A stretch of 64,000 nucleotides of DNA. Source: Deltaproteobacteria bacterium. Lineage in GTDB: Bacteria > Desulfobacterota > Desulfobulbia > Desulfobulbales > Desulfobulbaceae. The stretch is taken from contig JAJRQC010000054.1 in the NCBI GenBank assembly GCA_024280455.1, positions 1 to 64,000 of the forward strand, written 5' to 3'. Of the stretch, positions 36,135-45,413 are shown in pieces (the first letter of the stretch is position 1; every line of letters begins with the position of its first letter). The notes under the pieces are model-generated. The model was not told where the DNA came from. It made no database searches and was given only the letters and a program-made list of their open reading frames with translations. The position numbers and the translations under genes were made by a program.

Positions 36135-37541
36135 ATGTCCTTTACACCCCTTGAGAAGGTTCAAAACAAATACGATGTCGTTGTCATCGGCTCCGGCCTC
36201 GGCGGCCTGACCTGTGCCAACCGGCTGGCCCGGGCCGAGCATTCGGTGTTGCTGCTTGAACATCACATCCAGTTGGGCGGCCTGGCCACCTGGTTCAAAC
36301 GGGGCGGGCATATCTTTGATGTCTCCCTGCACGGCTTCCCCTACGGTATGGTCAAGACTTGCAGAAAGTACTGGTCAAAGGAGATTCGTGACTCCATTGT
36401 CCCGCTTACAAATATCGTCTTTGACAATCCGCAGTTTTCTTTGACCACCACCTTTTCTAAAGAAGATTTCATCCTCCTGCTCCAGGAAAAATTCGGGATT
36501 GAATCATCGGTGGTTACGGAATTTTTTCGCACTGTTGATGGGATGAATTTTTACGATGACCAGTCCATGACCACCCGTGAACTGTTTGATCGTTTTTTCC
36601 CGGGCCGCAGCGACGTCCATCGGCTGCTGATGGAGCCGATCACCTATGCCAACGGTTCAACCCTGGATGAACCGGCCATTACCTACGGAATTGTCTTTTC
36701 CAATTTCATGAACAAGGGGGTCTATACCTTTGAGGGCGGCACTGATAAACTGATCGGGATGATGGCTGATGAACTGCAGAAAAACGGCGTTACTCTCTGC
36801 ACCGGGGCCAAAGTAGAGCGGATTGTGGTCGACGGCGGCAAGGTGCGGGGCGTGCAGGTTGGCGAGCGGATGATTGAGGCGACCTCGGTGGTGTCCAACT
36901 CAGGTATCACCAACACCATTGATAACCTGGCCGGGCGTGAGGCTTTTTCCGATGATTTTCTCTCCCGTTTCAACAAGGTCCAGGTGAACAACTCCAGCTG
37001 TCAGGTCTATTTCGGCATTCGCAAGGGGGAGTCCTTTGACGATGTCGGTGACCTGCTGTTTACCTCGACAGCTGCCGAGTTTTCCTCCGAGGAGATGCGG
37101 CGGATGGATACCCGAAGCCGGACCTTTTCCGTTTATTACCCCAAGACCAGGCCGGATAAACCGGACTATACTGTGGTTGCCTCCATGAACGGCAACTACG
37201 AGGACTGGGCTCATCTGGATGAAGAAACGTATAAACTGGAAAAAGAGGCCATGGTGGAACGTTGTTTTGAGGATCTGGAACGCTACATTCCGGGAATCCG
37301 CGACAAGGTGGACACCATTGAGTCTGCCACCCCCAGGACCTTTAACCGCTATACCCTCCATACCCGCGGGACATCCTTCGGAACCAAGTTCGAAGGGCTT
37401 GATATCTCCCGTTCCATCTTTAAGGAGGTACCTGGTCTCTTCCATGTCGGTTCGGTGGGGATTATCATGAGCGGCTGGCTTGGAGCTATTAATTATGGCG
37501 TCATTGTGGCCAATGATGTGGATGCCTACGTACGAAGCTGA
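36135..37541 (+). CDS. CrtI/retinol-saturase-like FAD oxidoreductase 2
   Basis: 468 residues. The FAD motif is YDVVVIGSGLGGLTCANRLA with LLLEHHIQLGGLATWF, and the C-terminal VGSVGIIMSGWLGAINYG is the family end block. It resembles all-trans-retinol 13,14-reductase and phytoene desaturase relatives. It is clearly divergent from the first CrtI-like enzyme (about 2.1 kb upstream), so the two may act in sequence. With ACP, KAS, FabG and FabZ it suggests redox chemistry on polyenic acyl chains. No strong ribosome site; it may depend on coupling with vapC. Confidence 0.82.
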   Translation: MSFTPLEKVQNKYDVVVIGSGLGGLTCANRLARAEHSVLLLEHHIQLGGLATWFKRGGHIFDVSLHGFPYGMVKTCRKYWSKEIRDSIVPLTNIVFDNPQFSLTTTFSKEDFILLLQEKFGIESSVVTEFFRTVDGMNFYDDQSMTTRELFDRFFPGRSDVHRLLMEPITYANGSTLDEPAITYGIVFSNFMNKGVYTFEGGTDKLIGMMADELQKNGVTLCTGAKVERIVVDGGKVRGVQVGERMIEATSVVSNSGITNTIDNLAGREAFSDDFLSRFNKVQVNNSSCQVYFGIRKGESFDDVGDLLFTSTAAEFSSEEMRRMDTRSRTFSVYYPKTRPDKPDYTVVASMNGNYEDWAHLDEETYKLEKEAMVERCFEDLERYIPGIRDKVDTIESATPRTFNRYTLHTRGTSFGTKFEGLDISRSIFKEVPGLFHVGSVGIIMSGWLGAINYGVIVANDVDAYVRS

Positions 37542-37615
37542 TTGTTGCTGGGCGATCTGGACCGTTTGGCTGCTGGATCGATACAGTGGATAAATGCAGT
37601 GAAAGGAGATCGATT

Positions 37616-37891
37616 ATGGGACGAGAGACTGTTCTTTTCAAGACGGAAGAGAAGATGGGACGCAGGGAGGCAGCTGTGTTGCTGCGCCAGATTGCAGAGA
37701 AAATTGACAACGGCAGGGTGGTATTGCAGCAGGGTAACAAACGGGTGAAACTGAAAATTCCAGGCCGGGTAGAGGTGGAAATCAAGGCGGAAAAAGAGGT
37801 CGGCAAGCGGAAAACCAAGAAGAAAATTGAGGTCGAGATCGAGTGGCTGGTTGGTGGAGCTGCTGACAAGGGAACGTTCAGTCTGGGGTGA
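37616..37891 (+). CDS. Amphi-Trp domain protein
   Basis: 91 residues, very rich in Lys and Glu. The pattern FKTEEKMGRREAAVLLRQIAEKI...VKLKIPGRVEVEIKAE...KIEVEIEWL matches the short amphi-Trp domain. The family has no known activity. Strong AAAGGAGAT precedes ATG 37616. It overlaps the fabG-like gene by 4 bp, so it belongs to the lipid operon. A binding or regulatory role is only a guess. Confidence 0.75.
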   Translation: MGRETVLFKTEEKMGRREAAVLLRQIAEKIDNGRVVLQQGNKRVKLKIPGRVEVEIKAEKEVGKRKTKKKIEVEIEWLVGGAADKGTFSLG

Positions 37892-38634
37892 TTTTGGAAG
37901 ATTTTACAGGACAAAAGGCGATTGTAACCGGCGCGACCCGTGGTATAGGCAGGGCCGTTTCCCAGGCTCTGCTGAACAGTGGAGCTACGGTCATAGGTAT
38001 CTATGGCGGCAATGATGCCGCTGCCGGGGAATTTAAAAAATCCTGCGGTGACGCTGCCGCCCGCCTGCATCTGCATAAACTTGATGTTAGTGCATATCAG
38101 GCGGTGCAGAACTTCTATAGCCGAGTGGAAGAAGAGTTTGACACCATTGATATCCTGGTCAACAGTGCCGGTATTCGTCGTGATAGCGCGCTGGCGATGA
38201 TGAAGGAGGATGACTGGCGGCGGGTGATTGACGTCAACCTCACCGGAGGGTATATCATGTCCAAATTTGCGGTCCAGCTGATGATGAAACAGAAATATGG
38301 ACGGATTGTCTTTATTACCTCGCCCATGGGGCATCTTGGTTTTGCCGGCCAGGCCAACTATGCCGCCTCCAAGGCCGGTCAGGTTGGTATGATGAAATCA
38401 CTGTCCAAGGAAGTTGCCAAGAGAAAGATTACGGTCAACTGCGTGTCGCCGGGGTTTATTGACACCGATTTTCTCGACGGACTGACCGAGGCCCATATTA
38501 AGGAATATAAAAAAATGGTCCCGGCCCGCCGTTTTGGCCGACCCGATGAGGTCGCCGATGCGGTGCTTTTTCTGGCTGGAAAAAACGCGGCCTATATTAC
38601 CGGTTCCGTGCTGGAAATTACCGGAGGATTATGA
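37888..38634 (+). CDS. fabG: 3-oxoacyl-ACP reductase (FabG-like SDR)
   Basis: 248 residues. The NADPH motif is TGATRGIGRAV, then NSAG, and the catalytic Ser, Tyr and Lys are in ITSPMGHLGFAGQANYAASKAG. The C-terminal YITGSVLEITGGL fits FabG. It reduces 3-ketoacyl-ACP to 3-hydroxyacyl-ACP. It starts at GTG 37888 within the previous stop, and its TGA overlaps the dehydratase ATG. It is probably dedicated to the cluster's ACP rather than the housekeeping FabG. Confidence 0.92.
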   Translation: MILEDFTGQKAIVTGATRGIGRAVSQALLNSGATVIGIYGGNDAAAGEFKKSCGDAAARLHLHKLDVSAYQAVQNFYSRVEEEFDTIDILVNSAGIRRDSALAMMKEDDWRRVIDVNLTGGYIMSKFAVQLMMKQKYGRIVFITSPMGHLGFAGQANYAASKAGQVGMMKSLSKEVAKRKITVNCVSPGFIDTDFLDGLTEAHIKEYKKMVPARRFGRPDEVADAVLFLAGKNAAYITGSVLEITGGL

Positions 38635-39071
38635 TGTCGGGCCAGGGGCTGGATTTTATAACCGACCGAATCCCCCATCGGCCGCCGTTTCTCTGGCTGG
38701 ACCGGGTCTGTGAATTAACTGAAACCTCTATCCGGGCCGAGAAAACTATAGAACCCGATCTCGATATTTTTACCGGCCATTACCCGGACTACCCGCTCAT
38801 GCCCGGGGTATTGCTCTGCGAGGCGGTCTTTCAGGCCGGGGCTTTGCTGATCGGTGAACTCTCCGGCAGAGATGAAACGATTTCCGGGGTGCCGGTTCTG
38901 GCCAGGATTCAGGGTGCAAAGTTTAAACGTGAGGTGCGTCCGGGTGAAACTATCTCCATTGAGGCAAGGCTCAAGGAAAAGGTCGGGCCGGCCTGGTTTT
39001 TCAAGGGCACTGTCCGGGTACAGGGAAAGGTTGCGGTTCAGGTCGAGTTCTCCTGCGCCCTGAAGGGGTAA
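38631..39071 (+). CDS. 3-hydroxyacyl-ACP dehydratase (FabZ/FabA-like hotdog)
   Basis: 146 residues. IPHRPPFLWLDRV carries the conserved first block, GHYPDYPLMPGVLLCEAVFQAGALL the catalytic His and the downstream helix (normally with Glu or Asp), and the last strand AVQVEFSCAL the hotdog end. It would dehydrate 3-hydroxyacyl-ACP to the enoyl form, and with no efficient enoyl reduction would give polyenes. ATGATG start at 38631 overlaps the fabG stop. Followed by dispersed repeats rather than the next gene. Confidence 0.88.
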   Translation: MMSGQGLDFITDRIPHRPPFLWLDRVCELTETSIRAEKTIEPDLDIFTGHYPDYPLMPGVLLCEAVFQAGALLIGELSGRDETISGVPVLARIQGAKFKREVRPGETISIEARLKEKVGPAWFFKGTVRVQGKVAVQVEFSCALKG

Positions 39072-39122
39072 TTTTTTTCAGTAACGATGCAGTCTATCGC
39101 TCTTTTCTTTATCTTTGCGCCT

Positions 39123-39346
39123 TTATCCGAAAATAACCCACGAAGTGATGTCGTATCAGGCTATTTTCATCCTTGGTTGTGGCTGTAACGTTAAAAATCT
39201 TGGTCCAGCCATGCTGGTTTATCCGAAAATCGCCCACGAAGTGATGCCGATCCAGGGCTATTTTCATCCTTCGTTGTGGCTGTGACCTGTATAATCCCGG
39301 AGTCTACACTTTGTTCCGCTTACCTGGTCCAGCCATGCTGGTTTAT
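39123..39346 (+). repeat. Two tandem copies of the dispersed repeat inside the lipid cluster
   Basis: Copy A (about 39123-39221) is nearly identical to the copies at the window start. Copy B (about 39220-39346) has a ~28-bp extra segment including GAGTCTACACTTTGTTCCGC, which it shares with the copy at 52.7 kb. They fill the gap between the dehydratase and FabI-like genes. Confidence 0.9.
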
Positions 39347-39358
39347 GTCTTGGTGTGA

Positions 39359-40179
39359 ATGCTTACTATGGTATCCATGGACTTTCTGAAGCTTGACCGC
39401 AAAAAAATAGTTATCTTCGGCCTTGCCAATAAAAAATCCGTGGCCTGTGGGATCGGCCGGGTATTAGTTGAGGCCGGAGCGGAGGTCATTCATGTGGTTC
39501 GTTCACCGGAACGGGCACAGACCGCAAAAAAGCTCTTCCCCGAGAGTCGGGCCTTTGTCTGTGATGTGGAGGAGGAAGACAATATCATCCGGGTACGGGA
39601 TGAGATTGCCGCCCGGATCGACGGGCCCATTGCCGGTCTTGTTCACTCCATTGCCTTTGCCAACTATTCTGAAGGATTAAAACCCTTTCATGAGACCATA
39701 AAAAAGATTTTCTGCAGGCCGTGGATATCTCCTGTTTTTCCCTGATTGCAATCAGTAACCATTTCAAGGAACTGCTGGCGACGGACGGCTCAGTGGTGAC
39801 CATCTCCATTTCGACCACGAAGATGGCGGCCGAAAATTATGGCTACATGGCCCCGATTAAGGCCGCTCTTGAGTCTTCCCTCTGCTTTCTGGCCAAGAGT
39901 TTTTCTTCTTTTTCCCAGGTTCGCTTTAATGCCGTTTGCCCAAGTCTGCTCAAGACTTCAGCCTCGGCAGGTATCCCGGGATATGTCGATTCCTATCTGT
40001 ATGCGGAAAAGGCTATTCTTCGGAAAAAGGCGCTGAAGACTTCTGAGGCTGCTGACACCGCAGCGTTCCTGCTCTCTCCCCGTTCATCGGGTATTACCGG
40101 CCAGTGTCTGGTGGTGGATGCCGGGATGGGCATGAATTATTTTGATAAGGAAATTGTCACCGGAGTTGTTGAAGGATGA
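39359..40179 (+). pseudogene. FabI-like enoyl-ACP reductase, frameshifted or -1 frameshift-expressed
   Basis: The first frame (39359-39745) encodes the FabI N-terminus (KKIVIFGLANKKSVACGIG, LVHSIAFANYSEG). The second (to 40179) encodes the rest ([27 protein letters not shown] with the YxxxxxK-type pair, [19 protein letters not shown]). They join exactly at A-AAA-AAG (39700-39706): slipping back one base gives Ile-Lys-Lys-Asp-Phe-Leu-Gln-Ala-Val and restores the family sequence. This heptamer is the classic dnaX slippery site. Alternatives are a real one-base loss or an A-run sequencing error. ATG 39359, 39368 or 39377 could start it. It overlaps the OleA gene by 4 bp. Confidence 0.8.
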
Positions 40180-41210
40180 AATATTCCCGTGTCTGCCTGC
40201 AGAGTTTTGGTTATGAATTGCCGCCGATTGAACGGACGTCGGCTGAGCTTGAAGAGCGTCTAGCCCCGGTCTATTCCCGTTTGAAACTTCCCGAAGGCCG
40301 ACTGGAGTTGATGACTGGTATAAAGAGTCGCAGATTTTGGAATCCAGGGACCAGGCCCAGTCAGGGGGCTGTGCTGGCCGGTGAAAAAGCCCTGGAATCT
40401 TCCGGGATTGCCCGGGAGAATATCGGCTGTCTGCTCTTCACCTCGGTCAGTCGCGACATGATGGAACCGGCAACTGCCGCCTTTGTTCATCGTAGTCTCG
40501 GCCTGGCGCCGGAATGCCAGATTTTTGATATCTCCAATGCCTGTCTTGGTTTTCTCAACGGGATGATTGCTCTGGCCAACATGATTGAGCTGGGCCAGGT
40601 GAAGAGCGGATTGGTGGTTGCCGGAGAAACTGCCGAGGGCTTGCTGGAATCCACCCTTGTCCATATGCTGACCGACCTGAGTCTGACCAGAAAAAGCATC
40701 AAACCGCTCTTTGCCTCTCTGACCATTGGTTCCGGTGCTGTTGCCCTGGTCATGACGGATAAAGACGACCATGATTCAGGCCATTATCTGGTCGGCGGCA
40801 GTTACCGTGCCCATACCGATCATAATGACCTCTGCCAGGGAGGGCAGAATGCGGAGCAGGGGACCCTGATGTCCACGGACTCCGAGCTGTTGCTGGAGAA
40901 GGGGGTTGAAACCGCCGCTTTGTGCTGGCAGGTGTTCCGGCAGGAGTTGGCTTGGGATCCTGAAACTATTGATCGTTTTTTCTGTCACCAGGTAGGCCGG
41001 GCCCATGCCCAGCTTCTATTTGAACGCCTGCAGCTTGATGAGCGAAAGAATTTTGAGACCCTGCCTCTTCTTGGTAATGTGGGCTCGGTATCTGCGCCCA
41101 TTACCATGGCAATGGGCATTGAGCAGGGTGCCTTGCAGCCCGGTCAGCGAGGTGCTGTTCTCGGTATCGGTTCAGGGATCAACTCGCTCATGCTGGGGAT
41201 AGACTGGTGA
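40176..41210 (+). CDS. oleA: OleA-type thiolase (head-to-head acyl condensation)
   Basis: 344 residues. Family blocks are [34 protein letters not shown], the catalytic Cys in [12 protein letters not shown], His in CHQVGRAH and Asn in [12 protein letters not shown]. OleA condenses two acyl-CoA (or acyl-ACP) chains non-decarboxylatively into a beta-keto acid. The conserved E in RDMMEPAT corresponds to the OleA catalytic glutamate. Its end overlaps oleB by GTGA, and oleC and oleD follow, so the OleABCD set is complete. It differs from FabH by this Glu and by the following Ole genes. Confidence 0.92.
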   Translation: MKYSRVCLQSFGYELPPIERTSAELEERLAPVYSRLKLPEGRLELMTGIKSRRFWNPGTRPSQGAVLAGEKALESSGIARENIGCLLFTSVSRDMMEPATAAFVHRSLGLAPECQIFDISNACLGFLNGMIALANMIELGQVKSGLVVAGETAEGLLESTLVHMLTDLSLTRKSIKPLFASLTIGSGAVALVMTDKDDHDSGHYLVGGSYRAHTDHNDLCQGGQNAEQGTLMSTDSELLLEKGVETAALCWQVFRQELAWDPETIDRFFCHQVGRAHAQLLFERLQLDERKNFETLPLLGNVGSVSAPITMAMGIEQGALQPGQRGAVLGIGSGINSLMLGIDW

Positions 41211-42078
41211 AACCGCTCTATCAGTACCCGTTTACCCCGAAGCATTTTTCCGTTGGTTCCCACCGGCTGTCATACGTTGATGAGGGAAACGGGCCGACTG
41301 TGGTCATGGTCCATGGCAACCCTTCCTGGTCCTATCTCTATCGCAATCTGATTGCCCGGTTACAAAAAAATATCGCTGCATAGCCCCGGATCATCTGGGC
41401 TGCGGGTTCTCCGATAAACCCCAGGACTATCCCTATCGGTTGCAGAACCATATCGATAATCTGGAGCAGTTGCTGGACCACCTGCAGGTGAAGCGCTGCG
41501 TGCTGGTCGTGCATGACTGGGGCGGTGCGATCGGCATGGGCTGGGCCGGCAGGCATCCAAAGCGAATTGCCGGTCTTGTAGTCCTCAACACTGCGGCCTT
41601 TTTCTTACCGCGAATTCCCTTTCGGATTTCCCTCTGCCGCTGGCCCCTTCTCGGCGCTCTGCTGGTTCGCGGACTGAACGGTTTTGCCCGGCCTGCCGTC
41701 TCCATGGCGGTCAAAAAGAAGATGGACGATCGGGTGGCGGCCGGATTTATTGCCCCCTATGACAGTTGGGCCAACCGGGTGGCCATCCACCGGTTTGTCC
41801 AGGATATTCCCATGCACCGGGATTATCCCTCCCGGCAGACCCTGTCCGGGGTGGAATCATCGCTGAAGGGGCTTGTTGATAAGCCGATGCTGATCTGCTG
41901 GGGGGGCAGGGATTTTTGTTTTAACCGGCAGTTTTATGACCAGTGGCGACAACGTTTTCCCCATGCCCGGGCTCGTTATTTTCCGGATGCCGGCCATTAC
42001 GTGCTGGAAGATGCATTTCCGGAAATTATACACGAAATAGATCCTTTTCTCCGTTGTTGTCATGATCATGACGAATAA
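41207..42078 (+). pseudogene. oleB: OleB-like alpha/beta hydrolase, frameshifted or -1 frameshift-expressed
   Basis: From GTG 41207 the frame encodes the N-terminus with VVMVHGNPSWSYLYRNLIARL and stops at TAG 41381. The -1 frame continues with YRCIAPDHLGCGFSDKP, the nucleophile region VVHDWGGAIGMGW (Asp nucleophile, as in haloalkane dehalogenase-like OleB), MLICWGGRDFCFN and a terminal AGHYVLED. The junction is A-AAA-AAT (41365-41371) in a seven-A run; slipping back one base gives Lys-Lys-Tyr-Arg and restores the protein. OleB decarboxylates the beta-lactone to the olefin. Without frameshifting only 58 residues are made. It overlaps oleC by 17 bp. Confidence 0.82.
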
Positions 42079-43711
42079 GAAAAACTTCAATATTGCTGAA
42101 AAGTTGCATGCGGTTGCCGGTCGCCGGGGGAAAGAAACCGCATTGATTGACCCACAGGACCGGAGAAAACAGAGGTATAGTTTTCAGGACCTGAGCGTGA
42201 ACAGCAGGGATTTTGCCGCCCGTTTATCGGCTGCCGGGATCAGTCCGGGGGACCGGGTCATGCTTATGGTGCGGCCCTCCATGGAGTTTGTCTGTCTCAG
42301 CTTTGCCCTTTTTGAGCTCGGTGCGGTTGTTATTCTCATTGATCCGGGCATGGGATATCGAAATCTGCTCCACTGCATCGCATCGGTGCGACCGGATGTC
42401 CTCATCGGGGTCCCTAAGGGAGTCCTGTTTTCCAGAATTTTTCCTGCTCCTTTTCGAACCCTGCGCCGGAGGATTTGTGTCGGGCCATCTTTTCTCGGGC
42501 TGCTGGGCCGATCGCTGTCCGGTCTTGTCGCGGCCAATGCTTCTTCACCACCCTTTGTCGCAGAAAAAGGTGATCTGGCCGCGATCATTTTTACAACCGG
42601 CTCGACCGGCCCGCCCAAGGGCGTGCAGTATACCCACGGCATTTTTCTCGCTCAACTTAAAATCATCCGTGACTATTACGGGATTGGTCCGGGCGAGGTC
42701 GATCAGCCCGCCTTCCCGCTTTTTGCCCTGTTTTCAACCGCTCTTGGCGCCCGGGCCGTGATCCCGGATATGGATCCGAGCAGACCTGCCCGGGTTGATC
42801 CGCAGAAGTTCATACGGACGTTGCTGGATGAACAGGTAAGCTATTCATTTGGCTCGCCTGCTATCTGGAATGTAGTCAGCCGCTATTGCCTGGAACAAAA
42901 GATTGTTCTGCCGGTCAGGAAAATCCTCATGGCCGGGGCGCCGGTTTCCGGTGAATTGATTGAGCGGGTCCGGCAAATCATACCGGAAGACGGTGAAATT
43001 CATACCCCTTACGGGGCTACCGAAAGTCTGCCCATTGCCTCCATCAGCGGTAGAGAAATCCTGCAGGAGTGCCGGCCTTTGACCGGTGAAGGCAAGGGCG
43101 TCTGTGTGGGCCGGTCGCTGCCGGAGATCAGCATTGCGGTAATCTCTCCGGTTGATGGTCCCGTAGCCCGGTGGCAGGATGTGGAATTGCTGCCCGAGGG
43201 AGAGATTGGTGAGATTGTGGTCAAGGGGCCGGTCGTGACCCGGGCCTATGATCATAATCAAGAGGAGACCCGGCTGGCAAAGATCAAAGATGGTGACTCG
43301 TTCCGGCACCGGATGGGTGATATGGGGTATTTCGACGGCAAGGGACGTCTTTGGTTCTGCGGCCGCAAGGCCCATGTGGTGCAGACCACGGAGGGGCCGA
43401 TGTATACCATCTGTTGTGAGGGGATTTTCAATACCCATCCAGGAGTGCTCAGATCCGCTCTGGTCGGGATTGGTAAACCCGGGGCACAAAAGCCGGTGCT
43501 GCTGGTGGAGAAACTGGTTGGAGTCAAAACGCAGACCCTGCTGTCCGAGTTGCAGGAACTTGCAGGCAGGCACAGGATGACCCGGGGGATCACACTATTT
43601 CTTGTCCATCCGGATTTCCCGGTGGATATTCGCCATAACGCAAAAATATTTCGGGAAAAACTTGCTCAGTGGGCGGCCAGGGAAATCGGCGGCTGTTCCC
43701 AGGGCCTCTGA
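42062..43711 (+). CDS. oleC: OleC-type beta-lactone synthetase (AMP-dependent ligase family)
   Basis: 549 residues. The adenylate P-loop is AAIIFTTGSTGPPKGVQYTHG near residue 180, then IHTPYGATESLP and GDMGYFDGKGRLWFCGRKAH; the C-terminal DIRHNAKIFREKLAQW holds the conserved Lys. OleC turns the beta-hydroxy acid from OleA/OleD into a cis-beta-lactone using ATP. GRKAHVVQTTEGPMYTICCEGIFNTHPGV is typical of OleC rather than fatty acyl-CoA ligases. ATG 42062 or 42068 could start it. It is separate from OleB here, whereas some bacteria fuse them. Confidence 0.9.
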   Translation: MIMTNKKNFNIAEKLHAVAGRRGKETALIDPQDRRKQRYSFQDLSVNSRDFAARLSAAGISPGDRVMLMVRPSMEFVCLSFALFELGAVVILIDPGMGYRNLLHCIASVRPDVLIGVPKGVLFSRIFPAPFRTLRRRICVGPSFLGLLGRSLSGLVAANASSPPFVAEKGDLAAIIFTTGSTGPPKGVQYTHGIFLAQLKIIRDYYGIGPGEVDQPAFPLFALFSTALGARAVIPDMDPSRPARVDPQKFIRTLLDEQVSYSFGSPAIWNVVSRYCLEQKIVLPVRKILMAGAPVSGELIERVRQIIPEDGEIHTPYGATESLPIASISGREILQECRPLTGEGKGVCVGRSLPEISIAVISPVDGPVARWQDVELLPEGEIGEIVVKGPVVTRAYDHNQEETRLAKIKDGDSFRHRMGDMGYFDGKGRLWFCGRKAHVVQTTEGPMYTICCEGIFNTHPGVLRSALVGIGKPGAQKPVLLVEKLVGVKTQTLLSELQELAGRHRMTRGITLFLVHPDFPVDIRHNAKIFREKLAQWAAREIGGCSQGL

Positions 43712-43738
43712 AAATAATAAAAAATTCGTGGAGGTTCC

Positions 43739-44728
43739 ATGAACAGAGCGGTTGTAACCGGTGGCGGAGGATTTATAGGTTCGGCCATTGTTCGAAAACT
43801 ACTCGCCCGTCGCGTTCAGGTCACTGTGGTCGGCAGATCGCCGTACCCGGAACTTACCGCCCTGGGCGTCACCTGCCTCCAGGGTGATATTTCCGACCAG
43901 GAGTTCATGAACCGTACTCTTGTCGGGGCTGATCTGGTGTTCCATGTTGCAGCCAGAGCCGGTATATGGGGACCATGGCGGGAATATGTCCGGACCAATA
44001 TCCAGGGGACGGCAACGGTTATCAAAAGTTGTCTGCATAATCATGTTTCATCCCTGGTGTACACCTCAACCCCTTCGGTGGTTTTCGACCGATATGATCT
44101 CGAAGGGGTCAATGAACAGATACCCTATGCCCGGAAGACGCTCTGTCATTATGCGGCCAGTAAAATTATCGCCGAAAAACTGGTTCTGCGGGCAAATGGT
44201 CCGGAGCTGTCCACCACAGCGATTCGGCCGCATCTGGTCTGGGGTCCGGGCGATCCGCATCTGATACCGCGACTGCTTGACCGTGGTCGCAGAAAAATGC
44301 TCAAGATCATTGGCCATGGACGTAACCTGGTGGATATTGCGTATATAGATAATGTGGTCCATGCCCACCTGCTGGCTGCAGATAATCTACTCGGGCCGGG
44401 GAATGCGGCCGGCCGGGCTTTTTTTATCGGAGAGCGGCAACCGGTTGTGCTCTGGGACTGGATCAATACCCTCTTTTCCGAACTCGATATTGAACCGGTC
44501 AGGCAAAAGGTTCCTTTTCCTGTGGCCTATTTTGTCGGCGGATTGCTTGAGACTGTGCATGGCTGTCTGAATCTGGCCGGGGAACCGAAGATGACCAGAT
44601 TTATTGCCCTGCAATTGGCAAGGTCTCATTGGTTCAGTCACGCCGCTGCCGAAGATATCCTCGGCTATCACCCGATCGTTTCCACTAATGAGGGAATGAA
44701 GCTGTTTCTTTGCTCGCACCCTGATTGA
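43739..44728 (+). CDS. oleD: OleD-type NAD(P)-dependent beta-keto acid reductase
   Basis: 329 residues, extended SDR/3-beta-HSD family. The nucleotide motif is VTGGGGFIGSAIV, and the catalytic YAASK (near residue 138) and HLVWGPGDPHLIPRLL are OleD-like. It reduces the 2-alkyl-3-keto acid made by OleA to the 3-hydroxy acid. GTGGAGG upstream of ATG 43739. Last gene of the lipid cluster. From 44729 to 44981 I see no gene except the atp promoter region. Confidence 0.9.
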   Translation: MNRAVVTGGGGFIGSAIVRKLLARRVQVTVVGRSPYPELTALGVTCLQGDISDQEFMNRTLVGADLVFHVAARAGIWGPWREYVRTNIQGTATVIKSCLHNHVSSLVYTSTPSVVFDRYDLEGVNEQIPYARKTLCHYAASKIIAEKLVLRANGPELSTTAIRPHLVWGPGDPHLIPRLLDRGRRKMLKIIGHGRNLVDIAYIDNVVHAHLLAADNLLGPGNAAGRAFFIGERQPVVLWDWINTLFSELDIEPVRQKVPFPVAYFVGGLLETVHGCLNLAGEPKMTRFIALQLARSHWFSHAAAEDILGYHPIVSTNEGMKLFLCSHPD

Positions 44729-44874
44729 GTTCCGGCCGAATATCCTGTTTCATTTTTTTTTGGTTGAGCATCAGTTTTTTTGAACATATGCCGAAATCAG
44801 GGCGGTTGACGGGTATGGCGGTCGGGATATGTGAAAATATGGTGTCAATGGGCTTCATTTTCCTGAAAAAAGAT

Positions 44875-44906
44875 TTGACAGTCTGGTGTTTTTTCAGTAG
44901 TTATCC
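44875..44906 (+). promoter_or_regulatory. Candidate promoter for the atp operon
   Basis: TTGACA at 44875-44880 followed by 17-18 bp and a weak AGTTAT-type -10. It lies ~75 bp before the first atp gene. Confidence 0.35.
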
Positions 44907-44981
44907 CCTTCATGAGCTGAACCACCATTCACTTTCCGTCTTGGAGAAAGGAACTTTTTCTAGTCATCAGGAGTAGTTGTT

Positions 44982-45413
44982 ATGATTACAGTCGACATTA
45001 CGATGGTAATTCACATCATCAATATGATTATTTTGATGGTCGTTCTTAATGCAACCCTCTATAAACCGGTGCTGGGCATTTTACAGAAACGGACCGAGAA
45101 GATTGATTCTTTGAACAATGACGTTGAACAGTTTGAGGAAAATGCCCGTCATCGTCAGGCTGAGGTCGACAAGAAGATGCATGAGGCAAGCATGAAAGCA
45201 AAAAAAGCTCTTGATGGTGCTCGGAGTGAGGCACAAGCTGCTGGAGCGGAGAAGCTGGCCGCTATTCGCGAGGAAGCGGATGGGGCAAAGGAAAAGCAGT
45301 TGAGTGATCTTCGCTCCCAGATTGAGACCGCCAGGAAAGAGCTTCAGGATAATGCAGCTGGGTTTGCCCGTGATATGGCTGGAAAGATACTTGGAAGGAG
45401 TCTGGAAGCATGA
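44982..45413 (+). CDS. atpF': F-type ATP synthase subunit b'
   Basis: 143 residues. One N-terminal transmembrane helix (about 6-25), then ALYKPVLGILQKR-like stalk start and a long charged coiled coil. Two b-type subunits in a row (this and the next gene) give a b/b' heterodimer stator as in many Desulfobacterota. Overlaps the next gene by 4 bp. Confidence 0.92.
   Translation: MITVDITMVIHIINMIILMVVLNATLYKPVLGILQKRTEKIDSLNNDVEQFEENARHRQAEVDKKMHEASMKAKKALDGARSEAQAAGAEKLAAIREEADGAKEKQLSDLRSQIETARKELQDNAAGFARDMAGKILGRSLEA

Noticed and set aside
44725-44976. 83-codon frame between oleD and the atp operon
   Set aside because: No ribosome site or family pattern; it covers the likely atp promoter.
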